64,000 nucleotides of DNA from NCBI GenBank assembly GCA_963730395.1, contig CAVSSK010000006.1, forward strand, positions 1-64,000. The letters run 5' to 3'. Shown here one piece after another: positions 37,787 to 47,612 of this stretch (position 1 is its first letter; each line of letters starts with the position of its first letter). The position numbers and the translations under genes are program-made. The notes beneath the pieces were generated by a model, which saw nothing but the letters and a program-made list of their open reading frames with translations, was not told where the DNA came from and ran no database searches. Source of the DNA: Bog-473 sp963730395 (GTDB taxonomy: Bacteria; Actinomycetota; Acidimicrobiia; Acidimicrobiales; RAAP-2).

Positions 37787-38266
37787 ATGAGCGACGAGCG
37801 CATCGAGGTACAGCGGACCATCCCGGCCGAGCCCTCCCGGATCTTCGCCCTGCTGAGCGACCCGCAGGGCCACGTCACCATCGACAGCTCCGGCATGTTG
37901 ATGGACGCCACGGGCGAGCCGGCCACCAAGGTCGGCGACGAGTTCGTGGTGCACATGGACCGCGAGGCGCTCAACGACTATCCGCTGGGCCGTTACGACG
38001 TGACCGTGACGATCAAGCGCTTCGAGCCCGATCGAGAGATCGCGTGGACGATCCTCGGGCAGATCCGGCCCCAGATCGGCCACGTGTACGGCTACACGCT
38101 CGAGCCGGCCGAGGGCGGCGGCACGGTGGTCACCTCGTACTACGACTGGTCGGAGATCGACCAGTCGTACCGGGACGCCAACATCTTCCCCGTCATCTCC
38201 GAGACTGCGCTGCGGGCCACACTCGGCATTCTGGACCGGACGCTGGCCCGCTCGAGCACCTGGTGA
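37787..38266 (+). CDS. SRPBCC family protein
   Basis: This 159-residue helix-grip protein has IEVQRTIPAEPSRIFALLSD and a long run of strands (GRYDVTVTIKRFEPDREIAW, HVYGYTLEPAEGGGTVV), ending in a terminal helix (ISETALRATLGILDRTL). It likely binds a hydrophobic ligand. It has no clear operon partner, since it ends 28 bases before the convergent hypE. Confidence 0.78.
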   Translation: MSDERIEVQRTIPAEPSRIFALLSDPQGHVTIDSSGMLMDATGEPATKVGDEFVVHMDREALNDYPLGRYDVTVTIKRFEPDREIAWTILGQIRPQIGHVYGYTLEPAEGGGTVVTSYYDWSEIDQSYRDANIFPVISETALRATLGILDRTLARSSTW

Positions 38267-38294
38267 GCACGCCCGGCTGACGAGGTCGGCGTCG

Positions 38295-39437
38295 CTAGCA
38301 GATGCGCGGCAGCGGGTCGCCGACGAGCATGTCGACGATGCGGGTGCCGCCCATGGCGGTCCGCAGCACCACGATCCCCGGGGGCTGCGCGGAGATCTCG
38401 CCAACCCGCACGGCCCCGGACCCCGGCGGGTGGGCGCGCATGGCGTCGAGGGCGGCGTCCTCCTCCTCGGGTGCCACCACGGCCACCAGCTTCCCCTCGT
38501 TGGCCACGTAGAGGGGGTCGATGCCGAGGAGCTCGCAGGCGGCGGCCACCTCGGGCCGCACCGGCAGTGCCGTCTCGTCCAGGACGACTGTCAGATCCGC
38601 GTCGCGGGCCAGCTCGTTGCACACGGTCCCCACGCCGCCCCGCGTCGAGTCGCGCAACCACCGGGTGTGCGGTGCGGCCGCGATGAGATCTTCCACCATC
38701 TTGTGGAGCGGGGCGGTGTCCGAGGCGATGTCCGCCTCCAGGGCCAGGTCGCCCCGGGCCAGCATGACCGCCGTCCCGTGGTCGCCCATGGTCCCCGAGA
38801 CGAGCACGACGTCGCCCACCGCCACCTTGGCCGCCGCCAGCTCAAGGCCGGCCGGGACGATCCCGACGCCGGCCGTGGTGATGTACATCCCGTCCGCGGC
38901 GCCGCGGTCGACCACCTTGGTGTCGCCCGTGACGACGGGCACGCCGGCGCCGGCGGCGGCTTCGGCCATGTCCGCCACCACCTGGCGCAGCACGTCGATG
39001 GGCATGCCCTCCTCCAACACGAAGGCGGCTGAGATCGCCACCGGCCGCGCGCCCATCATCGCCAGGTCGTTGATGGTCCCGTGGACGGCGAGGTGGCCTG
39101 CCGAGCCACCCGGGAAGCGCAGGGGCTTCACCACGTAGGAGTCGGTGCTGAAGGCCAGGCGCTCGCCCGAGGGGAGGTGCAGGATTGCGGCGTCGGTGAG
39201 CGGTACCGCCTCGGTGCCGTGCTCCGTCGCGGGGGCGAAGGCAGGGAGGAACACGGCATGGAGCAAGGCGGCGGAGGCCTTGCCGCCCGCACCGTGGGCG
39301 AGCGTGACCACCTCGTCGCGCAGGCGCGGGCGCCGGCGCCGGAAGGCTTCGATGCGCCCGAACACCGCCGCCTCGCGGCCGCTCGCCGCCTCGCCGGCGC
39401 CGTGGTCGGCGGCCGGGTCGTGCGCCGTGCCCGTCAT
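38295..39437 (-). CDS. hypE: Hydrogenase maturation protein HypE
   Basis: This 380-residue protein dehydrates a carbamoyl group on its own C-terminal cysteine to form the cyanide ligand of the [NiFe] active site. The C-terminus is P-R-I-C, the HypE hallmark. LAHGAGGKASAALLHAVFLPAF, the ATP-site FSTDSYVVKPLRFPGGSAGH, HGTINDLAMMGARP and RDSTRGGVGTVCNELA agree. It is the last gene of the long minus-strand operon; its ATG overlaps the SIS gene stop (ATGA). Confidence 0.96.
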   Translation of the reverse strand: MTGTAHDPAADHGAGEAASGREAAVFGRIEAFRRRRPRLRDEVVTLAHGAGGKASAALLHAVFLPAFAPATEHGTEAVPLTDAAILHLPSGERLAFSTDSYVVKPLRFPGGSAGHLAVHGTINDLAMMGARPVAISAAFVLEEGMPIDVLRQVVADMAEAAAGAGVPVVTGDTKVVDRGAADGMYITTAGVGIVPAGLELAAAKVAVGDVVLVSGTMGDHGTAVMLARGDLALEADIASDTAPLHKMVEDLIAAAPHTRWLRDSTRGGVGTVCNELARDADLTVVLDETALPVRPEVAAACELLGIDPLYVANEGKLVAVVAPEEEDAALDAMRAHPPGSGAVRVGEISAQPPGIVVLRTAMGGTRIVDMLVGDPLPRIC

Positions 39438-40105
39438 GCCGCAACCTCGGGCAGCTGGCGCTGGACCGAGTCCCACAGGGCGAACACCAGCGCGTCCTGG
39501 GTCTCTTGAATCCGGTGGACGCTCTCGGAGCGCACGACGAGACAGTGCCGGACGGCATCGCTGACCGCCATCCCGGATCCCTCGTAACCGCACAGCCCGA
39601 CGGTGAGGAGGCCGCGGCCTGTCGCCTCCTCGAAGGCGCGCAGCAGGTCTGGAGAGTTGCCGCTGGTGGAGAAGCCGAGGGCGATGTCGCCCGTGGCGGC
39701 GTGGGCGATCAGCTGGCGCGAGAAGACAAGCTCGAAGCCGACGTCGTTGGACAGGGCGGTCAGGACCGCCTGGTCCTCCACCAGGGACAGAGCCGGTAGG
39801 GGACGCCCGCGGACGGGGTGGCGGAAAAGCTCGGCCGACCCCTGGGCGTCGGTGGCGCTGCCACCGTTCCCGAAGGTGAAGAGGCGGCCGCCGCGTGCGA
39901 AGCGCTCCGCCATGGCGGCGCCGGTGGCCTCGATCGCGTCGGCGCAGCGCTCCAGGGTCGCAGCGCGCAGGGCGGCGCTCTCCTCGATCTTGGCGCGAGC
40001 GGAGAGCACGAGATCGGTCAGCAGAGCGCCCGCGTCGCGCTCCTCCGCCTCGATGAAGGGGTAGAGGAAGCCCGTGGGCTCCGCAGCGCCGGCGGCCTCA
40101 CCCAT
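39434..40105 (-). CDS. SIS-domain (GmhA-like) protein of the hydrogenase cluster
   Basis: This 223-residue protein has a sugar-isomerase fold: RLFTFGNGGSATDAQGSAEL, LTALSNDVGFELVFSRQL and DIALGFSTSGNSPDLLRAFE, as in GmhA phosphoheptose isomerases. Such proteins recur in actinobacterial hyp clusters; their role in hydrogenase assembly is not known. The operon position between hypE and the HypC-domain protein is tight, with overlaps on both sides. Confidence 0.85.
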   Translation of the reverse strand: MGEAAGAAEPTGFLYPFIEAEERDAGALLTDLVLSARAKIEESAALRAATLERCADAIEATGAAMAERFARGGRLFTFGNGGSATDAQGSAELFRHPVRGRPLPALSLVEDQAVLTALSNDVGFELVFSRQLIAHAATGDIALGFSTSGNSPDLLRAFEEATGRGLLTVGLCGYEGSGMAVSDAVRHCLVVRSESVHRIQETQDALVFALWDSVQRQLPEVAA

Positions 40106-40826
40106 GGGGCTCCGAGAGGCTGGCGACCGCCACACCGGCGTGCACCAGGACGAGGTCACCGGGGCGCAGGTCGTCGACGAGCCTTCCGTCGATCTGCTCG
40201 GGGTGCCCGCCGGCCAGGACCTCGACCCGGCCCTCCTGCAGCACGATCCGGACTTCGGCGACACGACCCTCGTCCGAGCACGTCACGCACACCTCGTCGG
40301 CGCAGTCGGGTTCGGGTGCCAGCAGCCCGGGGTGTTCGAACACGACGTGGGTCAGCTCCCAGAGGAGGTGATAGAGGAGCACGAGCTCGCCCGAGCGTGC
40401 CGCCACCGCCGGGTCGGCGTCATCGAGCCACACCAGGTGGTCGGCCCGGGCCGCCCCGCCACCCGGGCCCGGTCTCACCCCGGCGCCGATCCAGAGGCTG
40501 GTCAAGCCCCAGGCGTCGGCCCGTGCCACGAGGTCGGAGGCGACGTCGTCGTCGGCGGTGCTCACGACCAGGAGGATGTCGTCGGGGCGGGCGAGGAGCC
40601 GCACCGCTTCGGCGGCACCGGTGGCGTCGACGCTGACTGCCGGCAGGGCGCGCTTGCCGACGATCACGGGGTGCACGAACTCGACGGCGACGTGGCGGGC
40701 GTGGGCGGGCCACTGCGGCGCGACGCACCACATGGTGGCCCCGCCGGCAAAACGGCGGGCCAGGGACAGCGCAGCCGACGACAAGTCCTCGGCCGGCCCG
40801 GAGCCGTTCGCCTCAGGTCTGTGCAT
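40098..40826 (-). CDS. Two-domain protein: SIS-like N-terminal part plus HypC-like C-terminal chaperone domain
   Basis: About 242 residues. The first 150 (LARRFAGGATMWCVAPQWPA, VEFVHPVIVGKRALPAVSVD, LVLLYHLLWELTHVVFEHPG) look like a divergent sugar-isomerase-type domain seen in actinobacterial hydrogenase clusters. The last 70 (EVCVTCSDEGRVAEV, VDDLRPGDLVLVHAGVAVASL) are a HypC-like beta barrel. The catalytic MC start of HypC is absent; the only nearby cysteines are the C-V-T-C pair. It may be a second carrier of the Fe(CN)2CO unit, distinct from the true HypC at 44558. The frame is continuous with hypF upstream; see that entry. Confidence 0.72.
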   Translation of the reverse strand: MHRPEANGSGPAEDLSSAALSLARRFAGGATMWCVAPQWPAHARHVAVEFVHPVIVGKRALPAVSVDATGAAEAVRLLARPDDILLVVSTADDDVASDLVARADAWGLTSLWIGAGVRPGPGGGAARADHLVWLDDADPAVAARSGELVLLYHLLWELTHVVFEHPGLLAPEPDCADEVCVTCSDEGRVAEVRIVLQEGRVEVLAGGHPEQIDGRLVDDLRPGDLVLVHAGVAVASLSEPHG

Positions 40827-40834
40827 GCCCGCCA

Positions 40835-43180
40835 CTATGCACCCGCCCGCACCGTGGCGCAGGTAGCCCGCGACGGCTGCCTGACCGAGGGCCAGGCCTC
40901 CGTCGTTGGGGGGCACGACGCGGTGGGTCAGGACCTCGAAGTGCCGCGCCTCGAGCTCACGGCGCGCCAGCCGGAGCAGGAGTGCGTTCTGGAAGACGCC
41001 GCCGCTCAGGGCGACGACGTCGATGCCGGTCCGGGCGCGCTCCAATGCCGCCACGTCGCCGATGAGCCGGCCAACGGCGACGTGGAAGCCGGCCGCCATG
41101 GCGCCGCCGTCGACGCCGGCGCGCCGGTCCGCCACGAGCGCCCGCAGGACGGGGGAGGGGTCGAGCTCCTCGCCGCGCAGCTCGAAGCGATACGGCCGGG
41201 GCCGCCACGCCGCCGCGCCCTCGGCCGCCCACTGCAGCTCCATGGCCGCCTGTGCCTCGTAGGTGGCCACGTGGCGCAGGCCGAGCAGCGAGCTCACGGC
41301 GTCGAAGAGCCGCCCCATGCTCGAGGTCGGCACACACCCGGTCCCGCGCTCGAGTTGGCGCACCAGCACGGCTCGTTCCTCGGGGGGCACGGCCGCCACC
41401 GCCGGGAGGTCGTCCGCCCATTCGATCCCGGCCGCCCACAGGTGGGCCAGCGCCACCCGGCAGGGGCGGTGGATGGCGGCGTCGCCGCCGGGCAGGGGAA
41501 CCGGCCGGAGGTACCCCACCCGGTCGAAGGCGTCGTACCCGGCGACGAGGACCTCTCCACCCCAGATGGTGCCGTCGGTCCCGAAGCCCGTCCCGTCGAA
41601 CGCCATCCCGATGACGCGTCGGCCGGGGGCCACGCCGTGCTCGGCCATCACGGATGCGATGTGAGCGTGGTGGTGCTGCACCTCGGCCACCGGGTCGGCG
41701 GAGGACTCGTCGGCCCAGCGGCGTGTCTGGTAGCCGGGGTGGGCGTCGGCCGAGAACCGTGCCGCCCGGATGTCATAGAGGCCCGAGAGCTGGCGGGTGG
41801 AGCGTTCGAAGGCGGCCCACGTCTCGACGCTGCCCATGTCCCCGATGTGCTGGCTCATGAACGCGTCGTGGCCGGCGGCGAGGCAGAACGTGTTCTTCAG
41901 CTCGCCGCCCACCGCCAAGGTGGGCGCGGCGGCGAAGGGGAGATGGACGGGGAGGGGCGCGTAGCCCCGCGAGCGGCGCAGCGGCAGCTCGCGCCCGGTG
42001 CCCGGGTCCACCTCGAGGACCGAGTCGTCGCAGGGGACGTGGATCGGCCGGTCGTGCAGGAGCCAGGCGTCGGCGATGGGGCCCAGCCGTTCCCGGGCGT
42101 CGTCGTCCTCGTGGCAGATCGGCTCGTCGGTCAGGTTGCCGCTCGTCATGACCAGCGCCGTCGGGACACGCGCCTCGGGGCCGGCGCCCGGCACCGGAGC
42201 GAAGAGGAGGTGGTGGAGGGGCGTGTAGGGCAGCAGCACACCGAGCCGCGGGTTCCCCGGCGCCACCAGCGGAGAGACCGGTGCCTCGCTCCGTCGTCGC
42301 ACCAGGACGATCGGCCGTTCGGCCGAGGCGAGGAGGTCCCCTTCCACCTGGCCGAGGTGCGCCAGGGAGGCGGCCTCTTCGAGATCGCGCACCATGACGG
42401 CGAACGGCTTCTCGAAGCGGCGCTTGCGGGCGCGCAGCCGCTCGACGGCGGCGTCGGATCGTGCGTCGCAGGCCAGGTGGTACCCGCCGAGCCCCTTGAC
42501 CGCCACGATCTCACCGCGGGCGAGGGCCGCCTGGGCGGCAGCGAGGGCGGCATCGGAGCCCTGCACCGAGCCGCCGTCGCCCGTGTTCGAACCAGAGGCG
42601 TGGCCCACAGCGGCCGCAGGCCACCGGCTGGGCATGGAAGCGGCGGTCCGCCGGGTCGTGGTACTCCGAGGCGCAGGCGTCACACAGGGCGAACGACTGC
42701 ATGGTCGTGTTCGGGCGGTCGTAGGGGAGGCGGACCGTGATGGTGAAGCGCGGACCGCAGTTGGTGCAGTTGATGAAGGGGTAGCGCGCCCGGCGGTCGG
42801 CCGGGTCGAAGAGCTCGTCGAGACAGTCGGCGCAGGTCGCGATGTCGGGCGACACGAACGTCTGGATCCTGCCGTGTTCGTTGCTCTCGACGATGGCGAA
42901 GCCGGCCTCGCCGGTCGGCGTGAGCTGTTCGCACCCGACCGACGCGATGCGGGCCGCACGGTGGCGCATCGGTCACCAGGCGCGCCACGAACTCGTCGGT
43001 CGCGACGGCGTCCCCCTCGACTTCGATGAACACGCCCTCGGTGTCGTTCCCGACGTGGCCCGCCAGTGCGAGCTCGGTGGCCAGCCGGTGGACGTGCGGC
43101 CGGAACCCGACCCCCTGGACCAGCCCGGCCACGCGGAGTCGGAGGCGAACCGCCGCCCCCGGCGTGGCCACACCGGTCAC
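40835..43180 (-). CDS. hypF: Carbamoyltransferase HypF (frameshifted)
   Basis: HypF makes the thiocarbamate precursor of the CN ligands from carbamoyl phosphate. All domains are present in order. The N-terminal acylphosphatase has LRLRVAGLVQGVGFRPHVHR. The zinc-finger part has CADCLDELFDPADRRARYPF, INCTNCGPRFTI and CGRCGPRL. The YrdC-like domain has EIVAVKGLGGYHLACDA, and the Kae1-like domain has VQHHHAHIASVMAEHG and ALSGGVFQNALLLR. The reading changes frame near 42968 and 42585. The GTG start overlaps the hypD stop. At the end the frame runs without a stop into the next gene; a TAG at 40835-40837 one frame away is the likely real stop. Confidence 0.88.
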
Positions 43181-44317
43181 GCCGGGGAACCGCTGCGCCG
43201 CCCCAGGGTCACCGCCGCCTCGCGGTGCATCCGCCCGAAGTTGTAATACGCCGCGCACGCGCCCTCTGACGAGACCATGCAGGTCCCGATCGGCGTCTCG
43301 GGAGTGCAGGCCGTGCCGAACACCTTGCACTCCCAGGGCTTGATCACTCCTTTGAGCACCTCGCCGCACTGGCACGCCTTGGGGTCCGCCACCCGCACAT
43401 TGGGGATCGGGTAGCGCAGCTCGGCATCGAAGGCGGCGAACTCGGGGCGCAGCTTCAGCCCGCTCTGCGCGATGAACCCGAGGCCGCGCCACTCGAAGTG
43501 GGGCCGCAGCTCGAAGACCTCGGCCAGCACCGCCAGGGCCCGGGGGTTACCGCCCTCGCGGACGACTCTCGAGTACTGGTTCTCGACCTCGCAGCGCCCC
43601 TCCCGGATCTGGCTGAGCAGCATGGCGATGGCGTGCAGGATGTCGAGTGGCTCGAATCCGGCGGTGACCAGCGGCAACCCGTACTCGGCCGGCACGAACC
43701 GGTAGGGCCGCTGCCCGACCACGGTGGAGACGTGGCCTGGGCCGAGGAAGCCGTCGAGGCGCAGGTCGGGGGACTCGAGGATGGCATGCAGCGGCGGGAC
43801 GATCGTGACGTGGTTGGAGAAGACGGAGAAGTTGGTGACCTCCCGGGCCCGCGCCTCGAGGAGTGTGAGCGCCGTCGACGGGGCTGTCGTCTCGAATCCC
43901 ACGGCGAAGAAGACGACGTTGCGATCGGGATTCTCCGACGGCGATCTTGAGCGCATCGAGGGGCGAGTAGACGAAGCGGATGTCCGCACCGCCCGCCTTC
44001 GCGTCGAGCAGGTTGCCCTTGCTGCCCGGCACGCGCATCATGTCGCCGAAGGACGTGAAGATGACGTCGGGCTCCAGGGAGACGGCGATGGCGTCGTCGA
44101 CCCGCCCCATCGGGATGACGCAGACCGGACACCCCGGGCCGTGCACCAGCTCGACGTTGGCCGGCAGCACGTGCTCAATGCCGTGGCGATAGATGGTGTG
44201 CGTGTGGCCCCCGCACACCTCCATGAACTTGAACGCGTCGTCACCGGCCAGCGCGGTGATCTGCGCCACCAGCGCCCTTGCCGTCGTCGGGTCCCTGTAC
44301 TCGTCGACGAACCTCAT
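43177..44317 (-). CDS. hypD: Hydrogenase Fe-ligand assembly protein HypD (one frameshift)
   Basis: A protein of about 380 residues carrying the HypD motifs for redox and Fe(CN)2CO assembly: FMEVCGGHTHTIYRHGI, HGPGCPVCVIPMGRVDDAI, GFETTAPSTALTL, NQYSRVVREGGNP and the iron-sulphur cysteines DPKACQCGEVLKG, WECKVFGTACTPETPIG and GTCMVSSEGACAAYYN. One base is missing or extra near 43940, where LDALKIAV passes to ENPDRNVVFFAVG in another frame. Both halves are well conserved. Confidence 0.94.
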
Positions 44318-44323
44318 GGGCCG

Positions 44324-44558
44324 CTAGGCCACCGGCCGCAGGCGGGAGCGCGGCTCGGCGCCACCCAGGATCCCGGCGATGACCTCTGCCCTCTTCTCCA
44401 CCAGGTCGCCGCGCGATGGACAGCGCGCCGGCCGCCAGGTCGCGGACCTCCTCGGACGTGTAGATCGTGTGCCACGCGTCCTCGAACTCCGCCCACGCCT
44501 CCGGCCCGGCCCGGCTGCCCAGCGCGTAGCCGATCACGACACCGATGATCACTCCCAT
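44324..44558 (-). CDS. Small membrane-anchored protein in the hyp operon (one frameshift)
   Basis: About 78 residues: an N-terminal hydrophobic anchor (MGVIIGVVIGYALGSRAG), an acidic-aromatic segment (AWAEFEDAWHTIYTSEEV) and a basic amphipathic end. Near 44405 the frame changes so that RGDLVEKRAEVIAGILGG and PRSRLRPVA follow, ending at 44324. It resembles the YtxH-like small proteins in shape. The start codon overlaps the hypC stop (TGATG). Its role in maturation is unknown. Confidence 0.6.
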
Positions 44559-44866
44559 CACGTACCTCCCGTCTCGCTCGAGATCGTGGACTCACTCGAG
44601 ATCTTTGACTCCCAGAAAGCGTCGAGCTCGTCGTCGTAGGCCTGGCCCATCAGCTGCAGCGAGGCCAGCGCCAGCGCCGCCTCCTCCTCGTCGATCTTCG
44701 ACATGGCGAAACCCACATGGATCAGCACCCAGTCGCCAGCCGAGAGCGGCTCGTCCTCGAGCAGGCCGATGTTGACGATCCTCGTGACGCCGGACACGTC
44801 GACCTTCGCCAGGTGGCCGTTCACCTCCGAGATCTCTTTCAGCTGCCCCGGGATTCCCAAGCACAT
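44558..44866 (-). CDS. hypC: Hydrogenase maturation chaperone HypC
   Basis: This 102-residue protein opens MCLGIPGQLKEI; Cys2, exposed after Met removal, carries the Fe(CN)2CO intermediate between HypD and the large subunit. GDWVLIHVGFAMSKIDEEEA is the family core. The C-terminal extension after about residue 80 (YDDELDAFWESK and a Ser-rich tail) is longer than usual. Confidence 0.95.
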   Translation of the reverse strand: MCLGIPGQLKEISEVNGHLAKVDVSGVTRIVNIGLLEDEPLSAGDWVLIHVGFAMSKIDEEEAALALASLQLMGQAYDDELDAFWESKISSESTISSETGGT

Positions 44867-44881
44867 GGTCCGTGCCTCCTC

Positions 44882-45396
44882 CTAGTCGTCCTTGACGGCG
44901 AAGATGTCGACCCCGACGTCGACCTCGGGCTCGACCTTGAGCATCAGCACTTTCGGCGGTTGCATGCCGAATTCGCGGATGTCGAAGCGGGACGAGCCGC
45001 GAGCCGGATGGTGTGATCGTCAACCTCTTCGATCTCCATGAGGTCCTCGTGGCGACGGGACACGCCGCGGAACTTGATGTCCCCGCTGACCCGGTAGCGA
45101 CCCGTCCGTGTCCTCGCTCACCATCTTGTCCAGCACGCCCTCGATCTTCGGGAACTTCTGCGCCTCGATGCGCTTCTGCAGCTCCCGGTCCTCCATGCGG
45201 TTCCCGGACTTGAGCTTGTCGACGGACAGCGAGAGGTGCCCGACTGGGCGCGTGGCCAGGTCGAGCGTGCCCGATGGCTCGAGCTCCAGGTCCACGAAGC
45301 CCTCGAGGCCGTTCGTGCGGAATGGATCGGGTGCACATTCGAGCGCGCGTCGATCGAGACCTCAGAGCGCTCCGGGACGATGGTGTAGCGGGCCAC
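44882..45396 (-). CDS. YceI-like lipid-binding domain protein of the hydrogenase operon (three frameshifts)
   Basis: About 170 residues of the YceI lipocalin-like barrel, spread over three frames: ARYTIVPERSEVSIDARS, GFVDLELEPSGTLDL with VDKLKSGNRMEDRELQKRIE, then RYRVSGDIKFRGVSRRHEDL, and finally RFDIREFGMQPPKVLMLKVE. Breaks lie near 45325, 45105 and 45005. YceI proteins bind isoprenoid lipids such as quinones. There is no signal peptide, so it is cytoplasmic, and a link between hydrogenase electrons and a quinone is a testable idea. It is clearly related to the C-terminal half of the regulator at 52503. Confidence 0.72.
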
Positions 45397-45403
45397 TGCC
45401 GGT

Positions 45404-45506
45404 CTACATCCGCCGCATGCGCAGGTGCCGCGATGTCGGGGCCGAGGCTACGGCGAGCGCGATGCACGGCCAGGGCGAGCAGCCCCGGAACACGTAGCGA
45501 CGACAT
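45404..45506 (-). CDS. DUF6893-like tiny membrane peptide, second copy (frameshifted)
   Basis: About 34 residues: MSSLRVPGLLALAV, then after a shift IALAVASAP and RHLRMRRM before a stop at 45404. A single hydrophobic span followed by R-x-L-R-M-R-x-M matches the peptide just upstream. Function unknown; the pair may anchor hydrogenase proteins at the membrane. Confidence 0.5.
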
Positions 45507-45507
45507 C

Positions 45508-45611
45508 TCACATCTCCCTCATCTTGAGGTAGCGGGCGATGTCGGGCAGTGAGCGGATCACGAGGCCGGCCACGGCGGCCAGGAGCAGTGATGCGGCAAA
45601 CGACGGATCAT
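45508..45611 (-). CDS. DUF6893-like tiny membrane peptide, first copy (frameshifted)
   Basis: About 34 residues starting MIRR (ATG 45611, after AAAGGGGA). With one base corrected it continues AASLLLAAVAGLVIRSLPDI and ARYLKMREM. It has one transmembrane span with a short basic C-terminus. The start overlaps the stop of the maturation endopeptidase as ATGA. It is too short to be seen by usual gene finding; the assignment rests on the shape, the operon position and the paired copy at 45404. Confidence 0.55.
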
Positions 45612-46132
45612 CTGGTGGGTTCCCCTTTCGACGGGTTGAGGGATTTGGCCGACGGCGTCGAGCACTTCGAGGCACAGGTCTGCCGCGGCATCGACGACCG
45701 CCGCGACCACGGCGGGCGACAGGCCCATGCCCTCGTCGAAGGTTGGCCGGCTGGCATCCCACGATGAAGATCCGGTCCACCGATCCGCCCAGCCGGGCCA
45801 GCGTGGCCAGGACGACGTCGGGACTCATGGTGTGGGCGTCCACGGCCGGGGCGTCCAGGACTCGGCCGACCGGCGCACCGTCGGCCCGCCTCGGGCTCGA
45901 TCACGGCGAGGGTCCCGGGCGGTTCGCCCATGGGGACGGCGTCGATCAGCACGAGCGTGTCGTAACCGTCGAGGAGCTCGTAGGCCAGGTGGATGCCGCG
46001 TATCCCGAAGTCCTCGACCCGGACACCCTCGGGGAGTGCCCGGCCCGTGAGGCGCTGCGCCACCTCGACGCCGAACGCGTCGTCCGACAGGAAGACGTTG
46101 CCGATGCCGGCCACCAGCGTGCGCCCCCTCAC
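45608..46132 (-). CDS. [NiFe]-hydrogenase maturation endopeptidase (HyaD/HupD-like, frameshifted)
   Basis: The protease removes the large-subunit C-terminal peptide after nickel insertion. The N-terminal part reads RTLVAGIGNVFLSDDAFGVE with the metal ligand Glu/Asp, then VRVEDFGIRGIHLAYELLDG and LVLIDAVPMGEPPGTLAV. The C-terminal half is in other frames: MDAHTMSPDVVLATLARLGG with the conserved His, IFIVGCQPANL and GLSPAVVAAV. At least two indels are needed, near 45880 and 45730. The GTG start overlaps the upstream stop. Confidence 0.85.
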   Translation of the reverse strand: MRGRTLVAGIGNVFLSDDAFGVEVAQRLTGRALPEGVRVEDFGIRGIHLAYELLDGYDTLVLIDAVPMGEPPGTLAVIEPEAGRRCAGRPSPGRPGRGRPHHESRRRPGHAGPAGRIGGPDLHRGMPAGQPSTRAWACRPPWSRRSSMPRQTCASKCSTPSAKSLNPSKGEPTR

Positions 46133-47612
46133 TGCGGCTGCACCCGGTCGACCGGCTCGACCTCGTCGGGATGGAAGTAGAGGTAGCGGCCCTGCCACAC
46201 GAGCTCGCCGGCGGCGGGGTCGTCGTCGAGGGTGACGGCGAGGTGGACGCCGCCGTCGACGTCCTTGAACACCCCGGCGACCGTCCCGCAGAGGCCGTCG
46301 AGGAACATGTCCTGCGCGTCGGCGCGGCCCGAGGGGTGGAGGCGGACGACGGACCCCTGTGCGAGCTCGATGCCCTGCACCGCGACCGTGTCCGTCCACG
46401 GGTCGACCGAGGCGTCGGCGGCCGGGTCCCACCACGGCTCGACGCCGCCGCTCGTGGTGCCGGCGACTTCTCCGTCGTCCGGCCCGGGGCGTGGTGATGG
46501 TGGGCCACTCCGGCTCGACAGGACGCATCTGCCCGTGCAGCCGGCCCATCGTCTCGGGGGAGAGGCTGTCGCAGCGGTCGATGATGGCGGCGGCGCGGGC
46601 GTCCGTTCCTCGTGCCTCGGACTTCTCCGCGTCGGTGAGCGTCATGACCCGCAGGGCCAGGATCTCGTCGATCTCGAGGGAGTCGTAGAGGTCGCCGGGG
46701 CTCTGCTCGGGCCACCTCGGGGTGGTCGTAGAGGATGATCGGCGAGGAGAGCACGACGTCTCCGTCGCCGATGAGGACCGGATACGTGCCGTCGCTCCGG
46801 CACGACTGCGACCGCCGTCGACGGCGTCGTCGGGCGGGTCGAGCAGGGACGACGAACGTGGCGCCGTCGACGGCCAGCATCGTGTGCACCGCGACGAGGC
46901 TCTGGCCCATGGCGTCGTTCCTCAGCGCGCCGTCGTCGTCCCACTCCGTGGTGTTCTCCACGGTGACCGTCACCTTGTCGTAGGGCGAGCCGTCGACGGC
47001 CGGGGCCGACGGCGACCCGCACCCTGCCGTCGCACCGGCAGTCGCTGGCGCACGAAGCGACCCGCCAACGAGCCGTCGGCTGCGTGGATGAGCTCGGTCT
47101 CGCGACCCGCCATCCAGTCGGAAGTCCAGCTCGTCGGCGACCGAGCCCGACCAGGCGCAAGGTCAGCGGGGGCAGGTCCACGACCTGGTCGAGCGCCTCG
47201 TCCCACTCGACGTGGCAGGTGCCGTCGACAGCGAGGGAGTCGACTGGGTCGAACCTCGGGTCGCCGTCGGCCCCGTGGTCGCCCACGTCGTGCCTCCACG
47301 CGGCGGCGCTGGGTCTGCAGGCAGCGGACACGCACCTGCAGGACCCTGTCGCCGCGACCGCCACCCCCAAAGCGACCGACGAGGCACTCGGTGCGGGACC
47401 GACCACCGTTCTGAGCCGTCCGCCTCGCTGAACGCCCGCGGGGTGAGCACGCCCCATTGGAACCGCACCTGGTTCTTCCGGGACGACGCCCGGTACGGAT
47501 AGAGGACGTAGCCCTCGTAGAGGACGGCGTCGGCCACCGACCGCGCCGTCGCGAAGCGGTCCTCCACGACGTCGGAGGACGGTCGGCCAGTGTCAAGGCC
47601 CGTCGTACTCAT
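46129..47612 (-). CDS. Long conserved protein of actinobacterial hydrogenase clusters (frameshifted)
   Basis: About 495 residues once indels are reconciled. The N-terminus VLYEGYVLYPYRASSRKNQV and FQWGVLTPRAFSEADGSE, the middle YDKVTVTVENTTEWDDDGAL, MGQSLVAVHTMLAVDGATFV and SSPIILYDHPEVA, and the end MFLDGLCGTVAGVFKDVDGG and LVWQGRYLYFHPDEVEPV lie in three frames with at least five breaks. I recognise it as the unnamed companion of group 1h hydrogenases; no enzyme motif is visible. A role in assembly or electron transfer is inferred from linkage only. Confidence 0.7.
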
